From NCBI RefSeq assembly GCF_000002865.3, contig NW_001865042.1, positions 839,559-903,558 of the forward strand: a stretch of 64,000 bases of DNA, read 5' to 3'. The position numbers and the translations under genes are program-made. Positions 11,792 through 22,906 of this stretch are shown piece by piece (within the stretch, counting starts at the first letter, position 1; the number at the start of each line of letters is the position of its first letter). The stretch is from Monosiga brevicollis MX1 (taxonomy: Eukaryota > Opisthokonta > Choanoflagellata > Craspedida > Salpingoecidae). The notes beneath the pieces were generated by a model, which saw only the letters and a list, made by a program, of their open reading frames with translations, did not search any database and had not been told where the DNA came from.

Positions 11792-13963
11792 ATGCCCGAA
11801 GACACCAACACCACCAACCTGCAGGCCCATGTGCCCAAACGTAAGTATTGACGGCCTCACTCGGCGGTTTCCGTGCCCCTTTGGACTCTGGTTTGACGGA
11901 CCGCTTGGGCTCTGATGGGCGAGGACTGAGCGTCACCCTCCTCCCCATCTCTCGCTCGCCTCGTTCCAACCTGCACCTCTTGCAACCCCCATCCACGTGT
12001 GACGCATCTCCGCCCGCCCCAAAGCTCATGTCTCCTGTTGTTTCGGGTCTCTCGCTTCTTTCTCGATAGTTGGCAAGGTGCTGGCTGACCCCGCAAAGTA
12101 GGCAACCTCCGCTCACGCCTTTGTCCTGATCTTGAGGCCCGCCCCAATATCTTCCCTTCCCTTCCCTTCCCTGGCCTGGTCTTTGGTATTGACCTTTGTC
12201 TTGTTGGGTGCTTGGCCTCGTTTCATTTTAGGCCCTTGGCTGAACGTTTTCGCGCGCTCTTCACCCTCCGCAACATTGTCTGCCCAGAATCTGTTCAAGC
12301 CATTGCTGCCGGTCTGTCTGCCCATCGCGCGGCCTCTGCTCGTTCCGGTTCACGGCGACGGCCATGAGCTCGACGAGCCTTCTCGGCTCGAAAAGTGTCA
12401 TGCAGTTTCTGTTTTTCTCATCGCTTTTGTTTCCCACTAGCCTTTGAGGATGATTCCGCCCTCCTGAAGCACGAGTGCGCTTACGTGCTCGGTCAGATGC
12501 AGGATCTCAGCGCCATCCCGCTCTTGACCAGCGTTCTCGAGAACAAACAACAGGTAGCATTTTCAGCTTTTGCACGCGGTACCGTCACTTGGCAAGTCGG
12601 GCGCAACCGAGTCTTTCACACTCTAGACCTGCCGCTGCTCTGGCCCCTCTTTCAGGATGCCATGGTCCGACACGAAGCTGCCGAGGCCTTGGGTGCCATC
12701 GGTGATGCTGAATCAATCGCCGTGCTTACTCGCTTCAAGGATGATGAGTCGGTTGAAGTCGCCGAAACCTGCGAGGTTGGACCGCGCGCTCTTGGACTCC
12801 CACATCGAGTCCAACTCGGCTCTCTCCCCGACTCCGGCCCTCCATGTTTGGCGGTATTCTTGTCTCGCTTTTCCTTTTTTTCACTGCTCATCCCTGTGTT
12901 GCCCACTTTCAGATTGCGTTGGATCGTATCGCTTTCAAGCAACAGGCAAAGCAGGCTGATGAGCTCTCCCCGTGCGTCATAGATTGTGCTCGCGTGCATG
13001 AATTTGTTTTGTTTGGTCTGCTTGGGCGTTGACTCTGTTCTATTCACCTCGTTGTACTTATTTTTGTCTCTCCCTGCCTCTGTTCATACGCTGGTTCCTC
13101 CATCCCGCGCGGCCCGCGGTGCAGGTCCGGTGGATACTTGTCCGTGGATCCTGCGCCCCCCGCCCCAGAGGCCGACATCGCCAGCCTGCGCGATCAATAT
13201 CTGGACACCTCCCGAAGCCTCTTTCAGCGCTATCGTAGCCTCTTTGCCCTCCGCAACATTGGCAACACCGAGGCCGTTGAAGCCATCGTTGAGGGCCTCA
13301 ACGACTCGAGTGCCCTCTTCCGACACGAAGCCGGTTCGACCACCGTTCCCTGGTTGCTAAGCACACGCCCGCACTTCCTCATCCTCCGCACACACCCGCA
13401 CCCATTCACGTATTTTTCCCTTGCCGTGTATCCACTCTAGCCTACGTGTTGGGTCAGATGCAGCACCCAGCCTCGGTCACGGGCTTGGCTGAGGTGAGTG
13501 CAACTGCGGCGTGCCCTTTTTGCGGGGGGGGGAGAAGGGGGAGGGGGGGTCAGAAAATTGGTTGCCACCAAAGTCGCAACCCTCTCCCTGACCGCGTGCT
13601 CACCCACTGTCGCAATTTTCTTTGACAGCGATTGAAGGATGTGTCCGAAAACTACATGGTGCGCCATGAATGTGCGGAAGCGCTTGGCTCAATTGCTTCT
13701 GATGAGGTGAGTGCCCTCATGCCAGATTAGATGGCTCCACGCACCAAAGCCCGCTGGCATATGATCCCGCTCACCACCGTCCTTTTTTTTTCTTGGTGTC
13801 GTATCTGCAGGTCCTACCCTTGATCAAGGAATTTGCCAAGGACGAGGCAGTGGTGGTCAAGGAAAGCTGCGAAGTTGCACTGGACATGGCTGAGTATGAG
13901 GCCTCTGGCGACTTTCAATACGCCAATGCCATCGTGGCCAATGAGGACCAGGACCATGAGTAA
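11792..13963 (+). CDS. DOHH: Deoxyhypusine hydroxylase
   Basis: Ten exons (11792..11840, 12070..12097, 12232..12311, 12441..12553, 12656..12775, 12913..12971, 13125..13333, 13441..13493, 13629..13706, 13811..13963) encode 313 aa; human DOHH is about 302. The protein is a HEAT-repeat superhelix with two halves. All four His-Glu metal-ligand pairs are visible: [25 protein letters not shown] and [10 protein letters not shown]. These hold the di-iron centre that hydroxylates deoxyhypusine on eIF5A, completing hypusine formation in the cytosol. The linker SVDPAPPA between halves is also conserved. The first exon is a short Kozak-like start (cacgATGCC) followed by a GTAAGT donor. It shares its upstream region with the PARP gene. 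Identification is firm; exon borders are supported by phase and family alignment. Confidence 0.95.
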
Positions 13964-14636
13964 ACAGCAAAAAGAAAACATTTCCGTGGTGCCATGCCGC
14001 GAAACTTCAAAACACGAAACGCAAGACATTTGTTTTGAAAGCGTCCAAGACGCTGATTCAACAACAACCCACTGCCTACATCGACCGAGCGCATCGCCAT
14101 CCAGCCCTCAATCTCGATGGCTGTGATTCAATAGTGATTCAATGGTAGGTGATGACATCAGCGCCACAGTTTTCAGAGGTGTAGGCGGCGCTTGCCTCTG
14201 CGCTTTGACATGTACCATCACTCGTCGCCGATTTCACGATGATGTCTGAGAGGGACCACTTCTGCCAACAAACACCGAACAAAGTTATAGTGCGTGAAAA
14301 TTGGCAATCAGGCTCAGTTTGATCTGGCAAAACTTTCCCGTCATGTATAGTGCAATTGAATTCGATACTCGAGCGTCAGCCCTACAACCCAGTCGCTCTT
14401 TTTTCTTTCTGCTCTGCCACTCTTTCCCGCAGCTTGGGCCGACCTGTTGCCGTGGGCGAAGAAGCATGCTTCCTGGCGACCGCTCTCCCCACCTGTATTT
14501 TGCACGGAGAAAAAGAAGGAAAATGTCAATCAACGCTCTGCAGGGACTTGACAGAAGACTATCGTGTTCGATTGGAGAAAACTTGTCGTTCCTATGTAGC
14601 TGCACGGCTTGAAACAAGTGACAAGGCTCTGGCTGT
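13964..14636. other. Convergent intergenic region (DOHH / TBC1D19)
   Basis: 673 bp between two stop codons on opposite strands. Short ORFs are present but none has splice support or recognisable similarity. Confidence 0.55.
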
Positions 14637-17600
14637 CTAGACGAAAATCAGCGTTTGCAACAATACAATGGCCTCCACCCCAGATAGATCCATCAACATG
14701 GCGTCCACTTCATCTCTGGTCCCCGCCTGAGAAACCGACAGGTGACAAAGACACCACCAAAGAAAAAAAGCAGGGGCCAAAGCCGCGGTGTGAGTTATCG
14801 AAAGAAAACCCCATGACATGTATGTGCACAGCACCAGCATGGGTCAGCCCTCAAACGTACCCGCAGCAGAACGGAGGCACGATAGGCAAAGATGGCGACG
14901 GCGAGTAACGCCAAGGGCCGTAACGAATCGAACCCGATGATGCGATCCCACACCAGCAGAACCTATGAGAAGTACAGGAGAAGGATGAGTGCCGTGGCTG
15001 AAGCCTGCATCGCCCATGGGTGCATGGTGCACGCCTTGACGGCTGTACCTGTGATACGGGCAAATGGCCTGAAAAGGCTGTCACCATCCACTGAAGCGCC
15101 CACGGCAGGGGGCTTGCGCCGATCGACTGCACAATACAGGCATGGTACTCAGCAGATGTTTAAACAAGACCTGCTGCCTCGCATGAGCCTGCCTAGCGCC
15201 ACGTACCAGCAGATGGTTCCACAGCTCGGGTTGATGCCGTTGCATCAGCGTTTCAAAGAGGTTGCAGAGCGCCAGAATCCCCTGTGGATGTCCAAACAGG
15301 TACAGATGAGACACCATCAACCAGGGTGGGTCTAGCACCAATCCCTGCGGCGCACCCACGCACATCTGGTGCCCCGTTGATGGTGAGTAGACGATGCCAG
15401 TAGCGGCAGTAAAGCTGACGATGGAGGGCGTAAGCACGCGCCATGTCGTGGGATAAATAAGCCAGGGGTGCCACGAGCAGAGACATGCCGCGCATCAGAA
15501 CAATGCCACTACAAGGCACATCTCTGCCGTCAACCGCCGGTGATACGTCAGCCTCCAACACCTGGGACGTTGGCAGCTTGTCCAAGCTGCGTCGCCAAGC
15601 CAAGCATGAGGTGCTGAACAAGAAATGTGGGGCGATGCCCGATAACAAGCAGCACGGTGGACCGACTTGAGTACGCGACAGATATCCTTGTCATGCAGGA
15701 AAGCCACCAGCAGTTCGGAGACTTGATCCTGATATCAGCCAGCCAAGCAACACAACGTGTCAGGCCAGCGAGCACAGCAGCACCGGCACCGAAAAAAAAT
15801 TTTGCTCTCGCGCGCAGTCGCATCAGAGACAGCAGTGTAGATTCTGACCTGGAATATAAAGTAAACATCACTGAGATTACACAGGAACCGACTCTCGGCT
15901 ATGGCGAGGCGCTCGCTCAGGGTCGAATACTGAGCAAGCCCAGACCAAAGCTCATTGTATCGCACGGCAAAGTCCGAGAGCTGGTCAAAGCAGAGAGCGT
16001 GCATCCAAATGCGGGCTCGAAGGTCGGGCAGACAACCACTAATGTCAACCAGCATCGTTCCACCCGCCATAAGTTAGCACGGTTTGTGATGCAGATCATG
16101 TACCTCGGGCTCGCTAAAAGTGGATTGGCAGCGCGAGCGACAAGTTGGCCGCGTACCTGCGACACTGATCTATCAGAGCGGCGAGATCCTGGCGGTCAAG
16201 AATATCCTCTGTATCAGCTGCCCGATGTGCTACAAAGGTGGTGTGTTGTGGATTCTGCCACTGATCCTCAATGCCCACCTGCACGGTGGTGGGGTGCAGT
16301 TGCGCAAAGGCGCGACGTAGGTCGGCTACACTAGGGACGGCAAAGACGACTTTAATCATGCCCTGTGGCAGCGATGCGGCCAACAGGCCATGGCGAATCC
16401 ACGCCGTCGGTGCTTGCACGAGCTGGAGTGCGGCAGCTTGGTTGGCCGCTTCAGCCGAGCGAGAGGCTGCGGCCAGAGCTTCGCGGCGCTCAGCCTCGGC
16501 TTGCGCCTGCAGAGAGGAGCGTAGCTTTTCGTGTTGATCACGAGCCACCGGAGGCGTGGATTCTTTGAGCGCTTCGGACGCCAGCTTGGCCCGTTGGCTA
16601 TGCTGGCGCGCCTCGCTGGCATATGCCTGCTCTCGCTGCAAACTAGCTGAATCTGCAAGAATCTCAGACTGAGCTTGAAAGTACCAATTTCTACAGCCCC
16701 AGAAGGAAGGCGAAGGCACCTACCAGCCGCTTCTGGGACCTGGTCGAGGGTGGCTGCCGTGCGGCGACCGCCGGGCAAGTAGTTGGGGTTGATGACGGCC
16801 ACGAGCTCGCGCAACAAGTCCCCCGCGTCACATACGTACATGTTCAAGGCCAGAGGCTCTGAAAAGTCGAGAAGCAAGGACAAACAGGCAAGGAGAACCG
16901 CAAGGACAAGGAGATGATACATCAGGTCGTGCCCATTCACATATAGGGCCTTATGCTGCACGAGCCAAACAGTGTGTCTTCGGACCGTGCGTCATGCTAT
17001 CCAGCAGGCGATCGCGCTGCAAACTGCGCTGCTGCGCCCGGGTATCCGCGATTGGAATGCGATGCTCTCGGGCAATCAAGCCGTAGCGATGCACAAGTTT
17101 TGCCTGCCAAGCCCGCTGCAAGCCGTGGGAAGGAGGAGGAAAGGCCGTGACTTGGCTCGTGAGGCCATCTGACGCCGAAACTCACCTGCACCGACAGCAC
17201 AGGCTTTGCTTGCTTGCACACAGCCTTGTAAGTGATCGCCGCACGCACACACCTGTGCCATGTCAATAAAGTCATAACTGGCTACCAGACTGCGCTGCGG
17301 CGCAGATTGTGGGCTTCCAAACTGCTTCAGATTGCGCTCCAACTGCTGGACATCTGGAGACTCCAATGTCAAGGAGAAAGCAAGGTAAAAATTGAGCTGC
17401 AAGTAGTGCGATGCAGGCACGGCCGTGATTGCAGCAGGCAAGCAGTACCTTGATCAAGCTGGGCAAGAATTTGATCCAGGGTCAGCGATCCCTTGTCCGT
17501 GCTGGAGATGAAGCGTGGGGCATGGTGTTGCTAGTCTCAGCAGGCCGTCGCGTGAGCAAACTCCTCGGATCGAACCGAAAGCAACTGCATCACAACCCAA

Positions 17601-17678
17601 AAACAAACTCACCAGCCTTCGCAGCTGCCAATACCGTAGCGAGGCCTCTAGCCCACCATCACCACCAGCGCCCGCCAT
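14637..17678 (-). CDS. TBC1D19: TBC1 domain family member 19-like protein
   Basis: Fourteen exons, complement(14637..14726, 14861..14962, 15049..15126, 15207..15281, 15364..15613, 15667..15728, 15849..16038, 16157..16652, 16724..16858, 16986..17115, 17186..17224, 17253..17353, 17449..17530, 17613..17678), give 631 aa against 526 in human. Colinear matches run from the N-terminal region through the TBC domain: INPNYL, DLRARIW, GMSLLVAPLAYL, CNLFETL, WMVTAFSGHL, LLVWDRIIGFDSL and the hydrophobic C-terminus. TBC proteins are Rab GAPs. Like human TBC1D19, the YxQG glutamine-finger site is lost (LMRGMS here), so GAP activity is doubtful. A coiled-coil-like Ala/Glu-rich insert of about 80 residues lies in exon 8 from the 5' end (16157-16652). 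The 53-bp intron 15614-15666 is the least certain junction. Confidence 0.88.
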
Positions 17679-17851
17679 GTCTACCCAGCCTCCAACTCCC
17701 GTGCCCCCCCAAGGCGCCCAAACAGTTGTGACAGCCAAAAAAAATATAAATTTAATGAATTCACCCACTCACACACACTCACACACACACACATCTCCCT
17801 CTCTCTTCTCTTGCCAACAAACAAATCAGACCGTTAAGTGAGAGGAAGAGC

Positions 17852-17861
17852 AAAAAAGAAA
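17852..17861 (-). terminator. Pol III T-run terminator for the tRNA-like gene
   Basis: TTTCTTTTTT on the minus strand, 8 bp after the paired acceptor 3' half. It matches RNA polymerase III termination. Confidence 0.55.
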
Positions 17862-17869
17862 GGCTCTCA

Positions 17870-17969
17870 GCCTCACACCCGGATTGTTACGGGGAGGTCG
17901 TTACAGTCGTCTCGAACCCGTGACCCTCAGATTAAGAGTCTGATGCTCTACCGACTGAGCTAATGAGGC
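17870..17969 (-). tRNA. tRNA-Lys(CTT)-like gene with disrupted T arm
   Basis: The minus strand reads an acceptor 5' half GCCTCAT, box A (TAGCTCAGTCGGTAGAGC), a perfect five-pair anticodon stem (TCAGA/TCTGA) around CTCTTAA with anticodon CTT (17934-17936), and the start of box B (ACGGGTTCGAG). A normal T arm should then close with CCCGT. Instead about 17 extra bases precede CCCCGT, and a further ~12 separate it from GTGAGGC, which pairs with the acceptor 5' half. The extra sequence holds a near-direct repeat of GTAAC. A T-rich run follows. The product would be about 100 nt. It could be a pseudogene, a tRNA-derived SINE head, or a functional tRNA with an unusual insertion. Confidence 0.55.
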
Positions 17970-18077
17970 CTTATGCATGGGTGATTTGTAAGTACATATA
18001 TAAATACTTGCAATAAAATCATATGCGTGAAACTTCTGACAATGTCATGCCAGTTTTCTGGACGGCGCCACAACACG

Positions 18078-19146
18078 ATGGATCGCGCTGCGTTTGAGGC
18101 ACGGTTGCAGGGCTATCCGCGGCTGGACAAGCCGAAAGGACACTCCAAGCAGGCGGTGGACTTTGGGGCTCGCACTTTTGAGGTTGAAGCACCTGCGCGT
18201 GGGCTTGTGCTTGAGCCAGCGGCAGCTCGTGTGGCCTCTCAGTCGAGGACGTCCGCAACGACAGCCGAGTCGGCTGAAGCCTGCGACAATGATATCGTCT
18301 TGCGCGGGCTTCGTCCCGGTCCGCTGGGCTCTTTACGTGTAGCGGTGTGTCTTGGAGCCTTCACCTCGCCGTTGCGTTATTCTTTTGCACTCGTCTCATC
18401 TACCCTCTGCCTTGTTCCTTTGCTCTATTTCGCGCCCATACCCTCGGGGCGGACTTCTCAGCGGGGTACTTCGGTCGCGACGGCTCTTGAGCAATGGGTT
18501 GCAACTCGGGCGAACCCCCAACATTCGCACCACGTCATTGTGCACAAGGGACGCGTGTTGGCAGGTATGTCCCATGACTCTCTGTTCTATCAAAACATAT
18601 GCCTCGGTTGCCCCCAGTTCACTTCATGTTCTGACCTCAATCACCGACACCCTTGATAAAATTCTCATCCGCCACCGACCGTCTGCAGAGGATGCTTCCC
18701 TGGATGGCAGGAAAGATGTATATGTGCTGCCCCTGAACGCGAACACCGCTCCTGCGGTTGCAGAGACCACGTCCTATAATGTGGTCCGTGCCTCGCCTTG
18801 CTCCCTACTTTGCCCTCCCTCCCGCCTTCTCCCCCTTGAATGAGAGATGCGCTGCACGGCCCATGTCGCAGCTCCTTTTTAAGATGCACCGGCCATCTCA
18901 TCGTTCTTGTTTGTCGTGTCGCCAATTCCGTGCGTGTAGAATGAGTTTTGGCCCATGCTGCAGGCCTTTTGCGATGATGTTTATGGTGATCGCAGTGCAA
19001 GCATTGTGCGCCAATTCAAACAGGTGTGCCTTGCATCAATCTTATCGACCGCATCCGCCTTCCACCAACTCACGCCCGGACTCCCCCGCCATGATGGGGT
19101 CCCATGCCTCATATCTCGTTAGGATTTCGAAGCACGCCAGCAATGA
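18078..19146 (+). CDS. Hypothetical protein, 181 aa, five exons
   Basis: Proposed exons 18078..18344, 18462..18564, 18689..18780, 18964..19023 and 19123..19146 close in phase and end at TGA. I do not recognise the family. The N-terminus (MDRAAFEARLQGYPRLDK) is basic/amphipathic, the middle is Ala/Ser-rich, and a conserved-looking tail carries DVYVLPLN and FCDDVYGDRSASIVRQFKQ. No signal peptide or membrane segment is seen. The third exon could end at 18783 instead. It sits head-to-head with TBC1D19 across the tRNA-like gene and tail-to-tail with DUS3L. The coding case rests on clean splice sites and hydrophilic, compositionally normal peptide. Confidence 0.5.
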
Positions 19147-19409
19147 TTGTCATGTATTCTTGTGCATGCTGGTCTTTGGTATGGTGTCGGGCGCTGAACA
19201 TTGTGTCAAAACATAATTTGAGAGAAAAGAAACGCGGCCGTGTCGATTATGTCTGGCGCACACACCCAAAGATCCCACAGATTCCGACAATCCCGACGAT
19301 CCCGACGATCCCAAACTATGAATACCAGGTGTACGCTGGTGCCGCCCAATGCTGGTGCGGTGCGTCATGGGCTGAGGCAAGAGGACAGGAAAGAACGACG
19401 CTACACCTT

Positions 19410-22400
19410 TTAGCCCCATGAGTTGGCCTTGTGTTTGGCTTCAAAGAAAAAGCCCGGCGGGACGGGGCCCAGCAACATCTCCCTACCCGAGCACACGGCA
19501 TCAGGCCACCACGAGTCTGAGACAAACACGAGCAGGGGTGAACCACGCCGGTGGGCATGCATTACGTACGATATCTTCACCCAGTCGTGCGGCCGTTGTG
19601 AGGAGAGCAGCGTTTCGAGATCATTGCGGCCCGTGAAGACGGGGGGTCGGTCGTTCATGTGTTGCGGCAGTACCTCCAGTAATCCAGCAGGAATGTACCT
19701 GTGCCATGTGATGACAACCCCGACAGGTGTGCGCACCGATGAGTATCGGCAGCCACTGGCCAGACAAAAACGCAACCAAAGGCGAGCGGGAAAGCATGCT
19801 ATCCGGGCATTTTCACACACCGGCATGTGAAAGAGAGCATTTCCAGCAAAAAGCGGCGAGTCCGCTCAACACCCGCGTGATCAGACCCCCAGTGCTCGAG
19901 TCCGTATTTGCAAAATTCTTGCAGCTGCTCAAAGCGCTCCATGGATGAGATATCCCATGTCCTGCGTCAGTAGTGTCCGCAGAGTGAATCCATGCACACG
20001 TCATAACCCACGGGCGAACCAGTTTGGTTACGGCGGATTTTGCACGGCTGTGCTGTAACGTGCAGCAGGCAAACACACCGCTGCTCCTTGATTTCCGTGA
20101 AGAGCCACGGTTTGATGAGCGCACCCCGAGCGAGCATGACCCCCGAGACCCCCGTGCTGGCCTGATGCTGCACCGCGTGCTCCCAGGAAAGGATATCGCC
20201 GTTCCCTATTTCATGTGGCAGACCGCGCCCAACCAGGGTCAACGTTGACTTGTGAGATGGCGCAGGTGGGCAAAGAAAACATGCGCGGAGCAAATCGAGT
20301 TTTCGACCACACCAAAAATGGGAAGATCGGGAGCAGCTTCGACGCAGTCCTTGATGTAATCCCAATTGGCGTATTTGGTGTACCGCTGCTGGCGCGAGCG
20401 TCCGTGGATCTATGGCATCGCAGTCCCAATCACAACGACGGCAACGTGGAGACTGATTGTCGAGCAGCCGCTCGCGCACGCACCGTCAGAGCTGAGACGC
20501 CCCAGCTGCGCATCTCGTGAACCATCTTGTGCGTCGTGGGCCTGTCGCCGTGGACGCCAGTCCGCACTTTGACCGTGATCGGGATTTTGGAGCAAACACG
20601 CATGCCTACGTGTGTGCACGATAGCCTCCGCATCAGGGTGTCGCACCTGCAGCGAGCCAGGCGATGAGCCATGCCACATGACACACCTTGCACAATGTCC
20701 TTGAGACGCTGGCGTCGGGCAAGCAGAGCACTGCCACAGCCTTTTTGGAAAATTTGATCAATGGGACAACCGCAGTTCAAGTCAATGAAGCTGGCATCTG
20801 TTTCCTCACTCAACAGCTCGGCACAGCGTGCCAACATGTCGGGTTGGTTCCCGCAGATCTATGGTGTATGGTCCCAACAAAGGTGGTTGGCTTTCAGGCG
20901 TTTGCGACGTGGGTGCGGATGGCAGTGTCGGCAATTGGTAGAGTCTGGGCAGGCAGGGGAAAGCAGAGAAAAACCATTGCGGACCTGAATTCCAAACAAG
21001 TCTTCAGACTCGTGTCGCCGCACAAGGGCCCAATCAGACGAGGATCCCTGGGAAGAGAGCAAGTGTTTGGCACAGCTATGCGTGAGCGCTCTCGTTGTGG
21101 GTATAAGCAGTGTGACATCTGAAGCCTTGGTGGCTTGTACGCCGTACCTGTAGCAGAGATGAAGCCATGGCCATTTCACTGCACGTGACATCTGCACCAA
21201 GGCGCTTGCAGAGGCGCCGAAACGGCAGGTTGCCCACGGTTGTAAGCGGCGCCAGGTAAAGCTTGTTGTGCCAGTCGATCTGCCGAGGAGCATGGATGCG
21301 CACAAAGGGTCAACGCGGTGCATGTGTGAGGTTTGACGTGTGGATGCGAACTTGAACAAATTCAAGGCGAATGACCACGCAATGCTCTGACCGTTTTCTT
21401 GTCGAGTTCAACCAAGACCCCAATGCGCGTGGTGAGTTCGTCCTCGGTCATGATTTCAAACTCGTCGTTGCGGGCAAAGGTGTAGCGATTTGAGCGGAGC
21501 TGCTTGCGCAGATCATTGCTCATAAAGTTTGTTTCTTCCTCTGTCTTGACGTCGGTCGATGGCGCTGCGACGGTGGTCTCGGCCAGCGTAAGTGGGGTGT
21601 GGGACTTGTAGTAGCGGCAGGTTATGCCATACTTGCAAGTACCCCCCTGCCGCTTCCAAAATGGACAGGTCCCCTCGAGGTCAGGTCGCTTGTGTTGAAG
21701 GTACAGATCTACGCTGTGCTCAAACTTGCAGTGCTCGCGGTGGCACTGCGATGCAATGGCAGCGAGGTCGCCAGGGTGAGATGGTCTTTTTTGTGCAGCT
21801 TTCGGACATGCGCAGGGGTGTCAGCGGTGATTGGGGCATGCTGCGCAAGGTGAGCAGGCGGGTGGACGCGTACCGTTTGACCGTGTACAATAGCATGACA
21901 GAGCGAGTATGGCTCGCTGGCCGTATCCGTCTGCTTTTTGTGGCGCGTACGCTTTTCGCGGCGTGACGCATTGCCTTTTACACGCTTTTGATCTGGCTCG
22001 CCTCGATATTCGCCTGCCTCGCCGTTGCCTTCCTGTGCATGGGCGTCGGCAGGTTCCGGCGTTGTGTTGACGAGATGAGGCCATTCTTTGGCGATAAATG
22101 CGTCAATCTGCGCCAGTACAGCTTTGAGGTTGCTGTGGTGCCTGTGTGACATCCATGCGGTTGTGTGTGAGGACGACTGATCAAGGCCGCTTTGCTGACG
22201 GACCCCATGACGCGCAGTGCCGCAGCCAGGCCGTACCTCGATGCTACCGGTGCTCGCCCATTGGATGTGGGCATGGTAAACAGGGTCCGGGGGTCGCGTG
22301 TGCTTTGCACTGGCACCTGAGATGCGGCGGCTTGCCCTACCGCTGTTACCCCCTTTCCTGCGCCCGTGGACGCATCCTCGGGGGTCGCACCAAACCGGGA

Positions 22401-22415
22401 GAGCGTTCCTCCCAT
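19410..22415 (-). CDS. DUS3L: tRNA-dihydrouridine(47) synthase 3-like
   Basis: Twelve exons, complement(19410..19482, 19570..19698, 19821..19961, 20079..20205, 20313..20409, 20484..20605, 20687..20858, 20985..21047, 21148..21279, 21392..21745, 21874..22141, 22237..22415), give 618 aa; human DUS3L is 650. Two CCCH zinc fingers are visible ([10 protein letters not shown] joined to [10 protein letters not shown]; then [18 protein letters not shown]), as in eukaryotic Dus3. The FMN TIM-barrel follows: [32 protein letters not shown] with the conserved Cys, [16 protein letters not shown] and [11 protein letters not shown]. The C-terminal helical domain ends [16 protein letters not shown]. The enzyme reduces uridine 47 in the variable loop of tRNAs. 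It is divergently paired with TRIT1. Every junction keeps frame, so the identification is firm. Confidence 0.95.
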
Positions 22416-22906
22416 GACGACTGTTTCGATGGCGCACACGACAAAAATTACATCTCTCCGGTTTGACGAAACACACGTGTGTGTGTGTGTGTGTGTGTGT
22501 GTATGAATTTTTGGGTTAATTTCGGGGTAATTTTCGGGTAATTTATTATCAGTTCCTTCCCTGCATCTTCTCTTCGCGCCGCCACCCCCTCCTTGGCTTT
22601 GTTGTTGAGAAGTGGTCTCCGTGCCCGGCGAGACACACCCTGATATAGTCAACCTTTTCAGGTAGGTGTGCAACAGAGCACTGCCACCCGCTCCACACGA
22701 GCTATAACACAGGTAAGGCATGTATCAAGTTCATGTACTGAACGAGCTAAGGGAGTTTCTGCTTTCGTCTCACACACACACACACACACACACACACATG
22801 CATTTACAACTTTACAGGTCATTGATCAACTACAAAGCGAATGCACAACCTGGGTCTGTCTGGCTCTTGAGCTGGGAGCACGGACGGGGCAGGTGCGGGG
22901 TTGGCG
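22416..22906. promoter_or_regulatory. Divergent promoter region between DUS3L and TRIT1
   Basis: 491 bp between the two ATGs. A (GT)n run lies at about 22477-22502 and a (CA)n run at about 22770-22798, roughly 60 bp and 110 bp from the respective starts. No exon is supported. Confidence 0.6.

Larger units (their letters stand above)
17679..18077. promoter_or_regulatory. Divergent intergenic region (TBC1D19 / unknown gene) containing a tRNA-like locus
   Basis: 399 bp between opposed starts, with a CA-rich stretch at about 17765-17795 and the tRNA-Lys-like gene at 17870-17969. No other exon is supported. Confidence 0.5.

Noticed and set aside
16951-17678. A separate 150-aa gene ending at TAA 16951-16953
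   Set aside because: The five exons do read to that stop, but using a donor at 16985 joins them in frame to the downstream TBC domain and reproduces the TBC1D19 N-terminus.
20894-21118. Independent small ORFs within DUS3L introns
   Set aside because: They are open by chance and overlap the short exon at 20985-21047 in the wrong frame.
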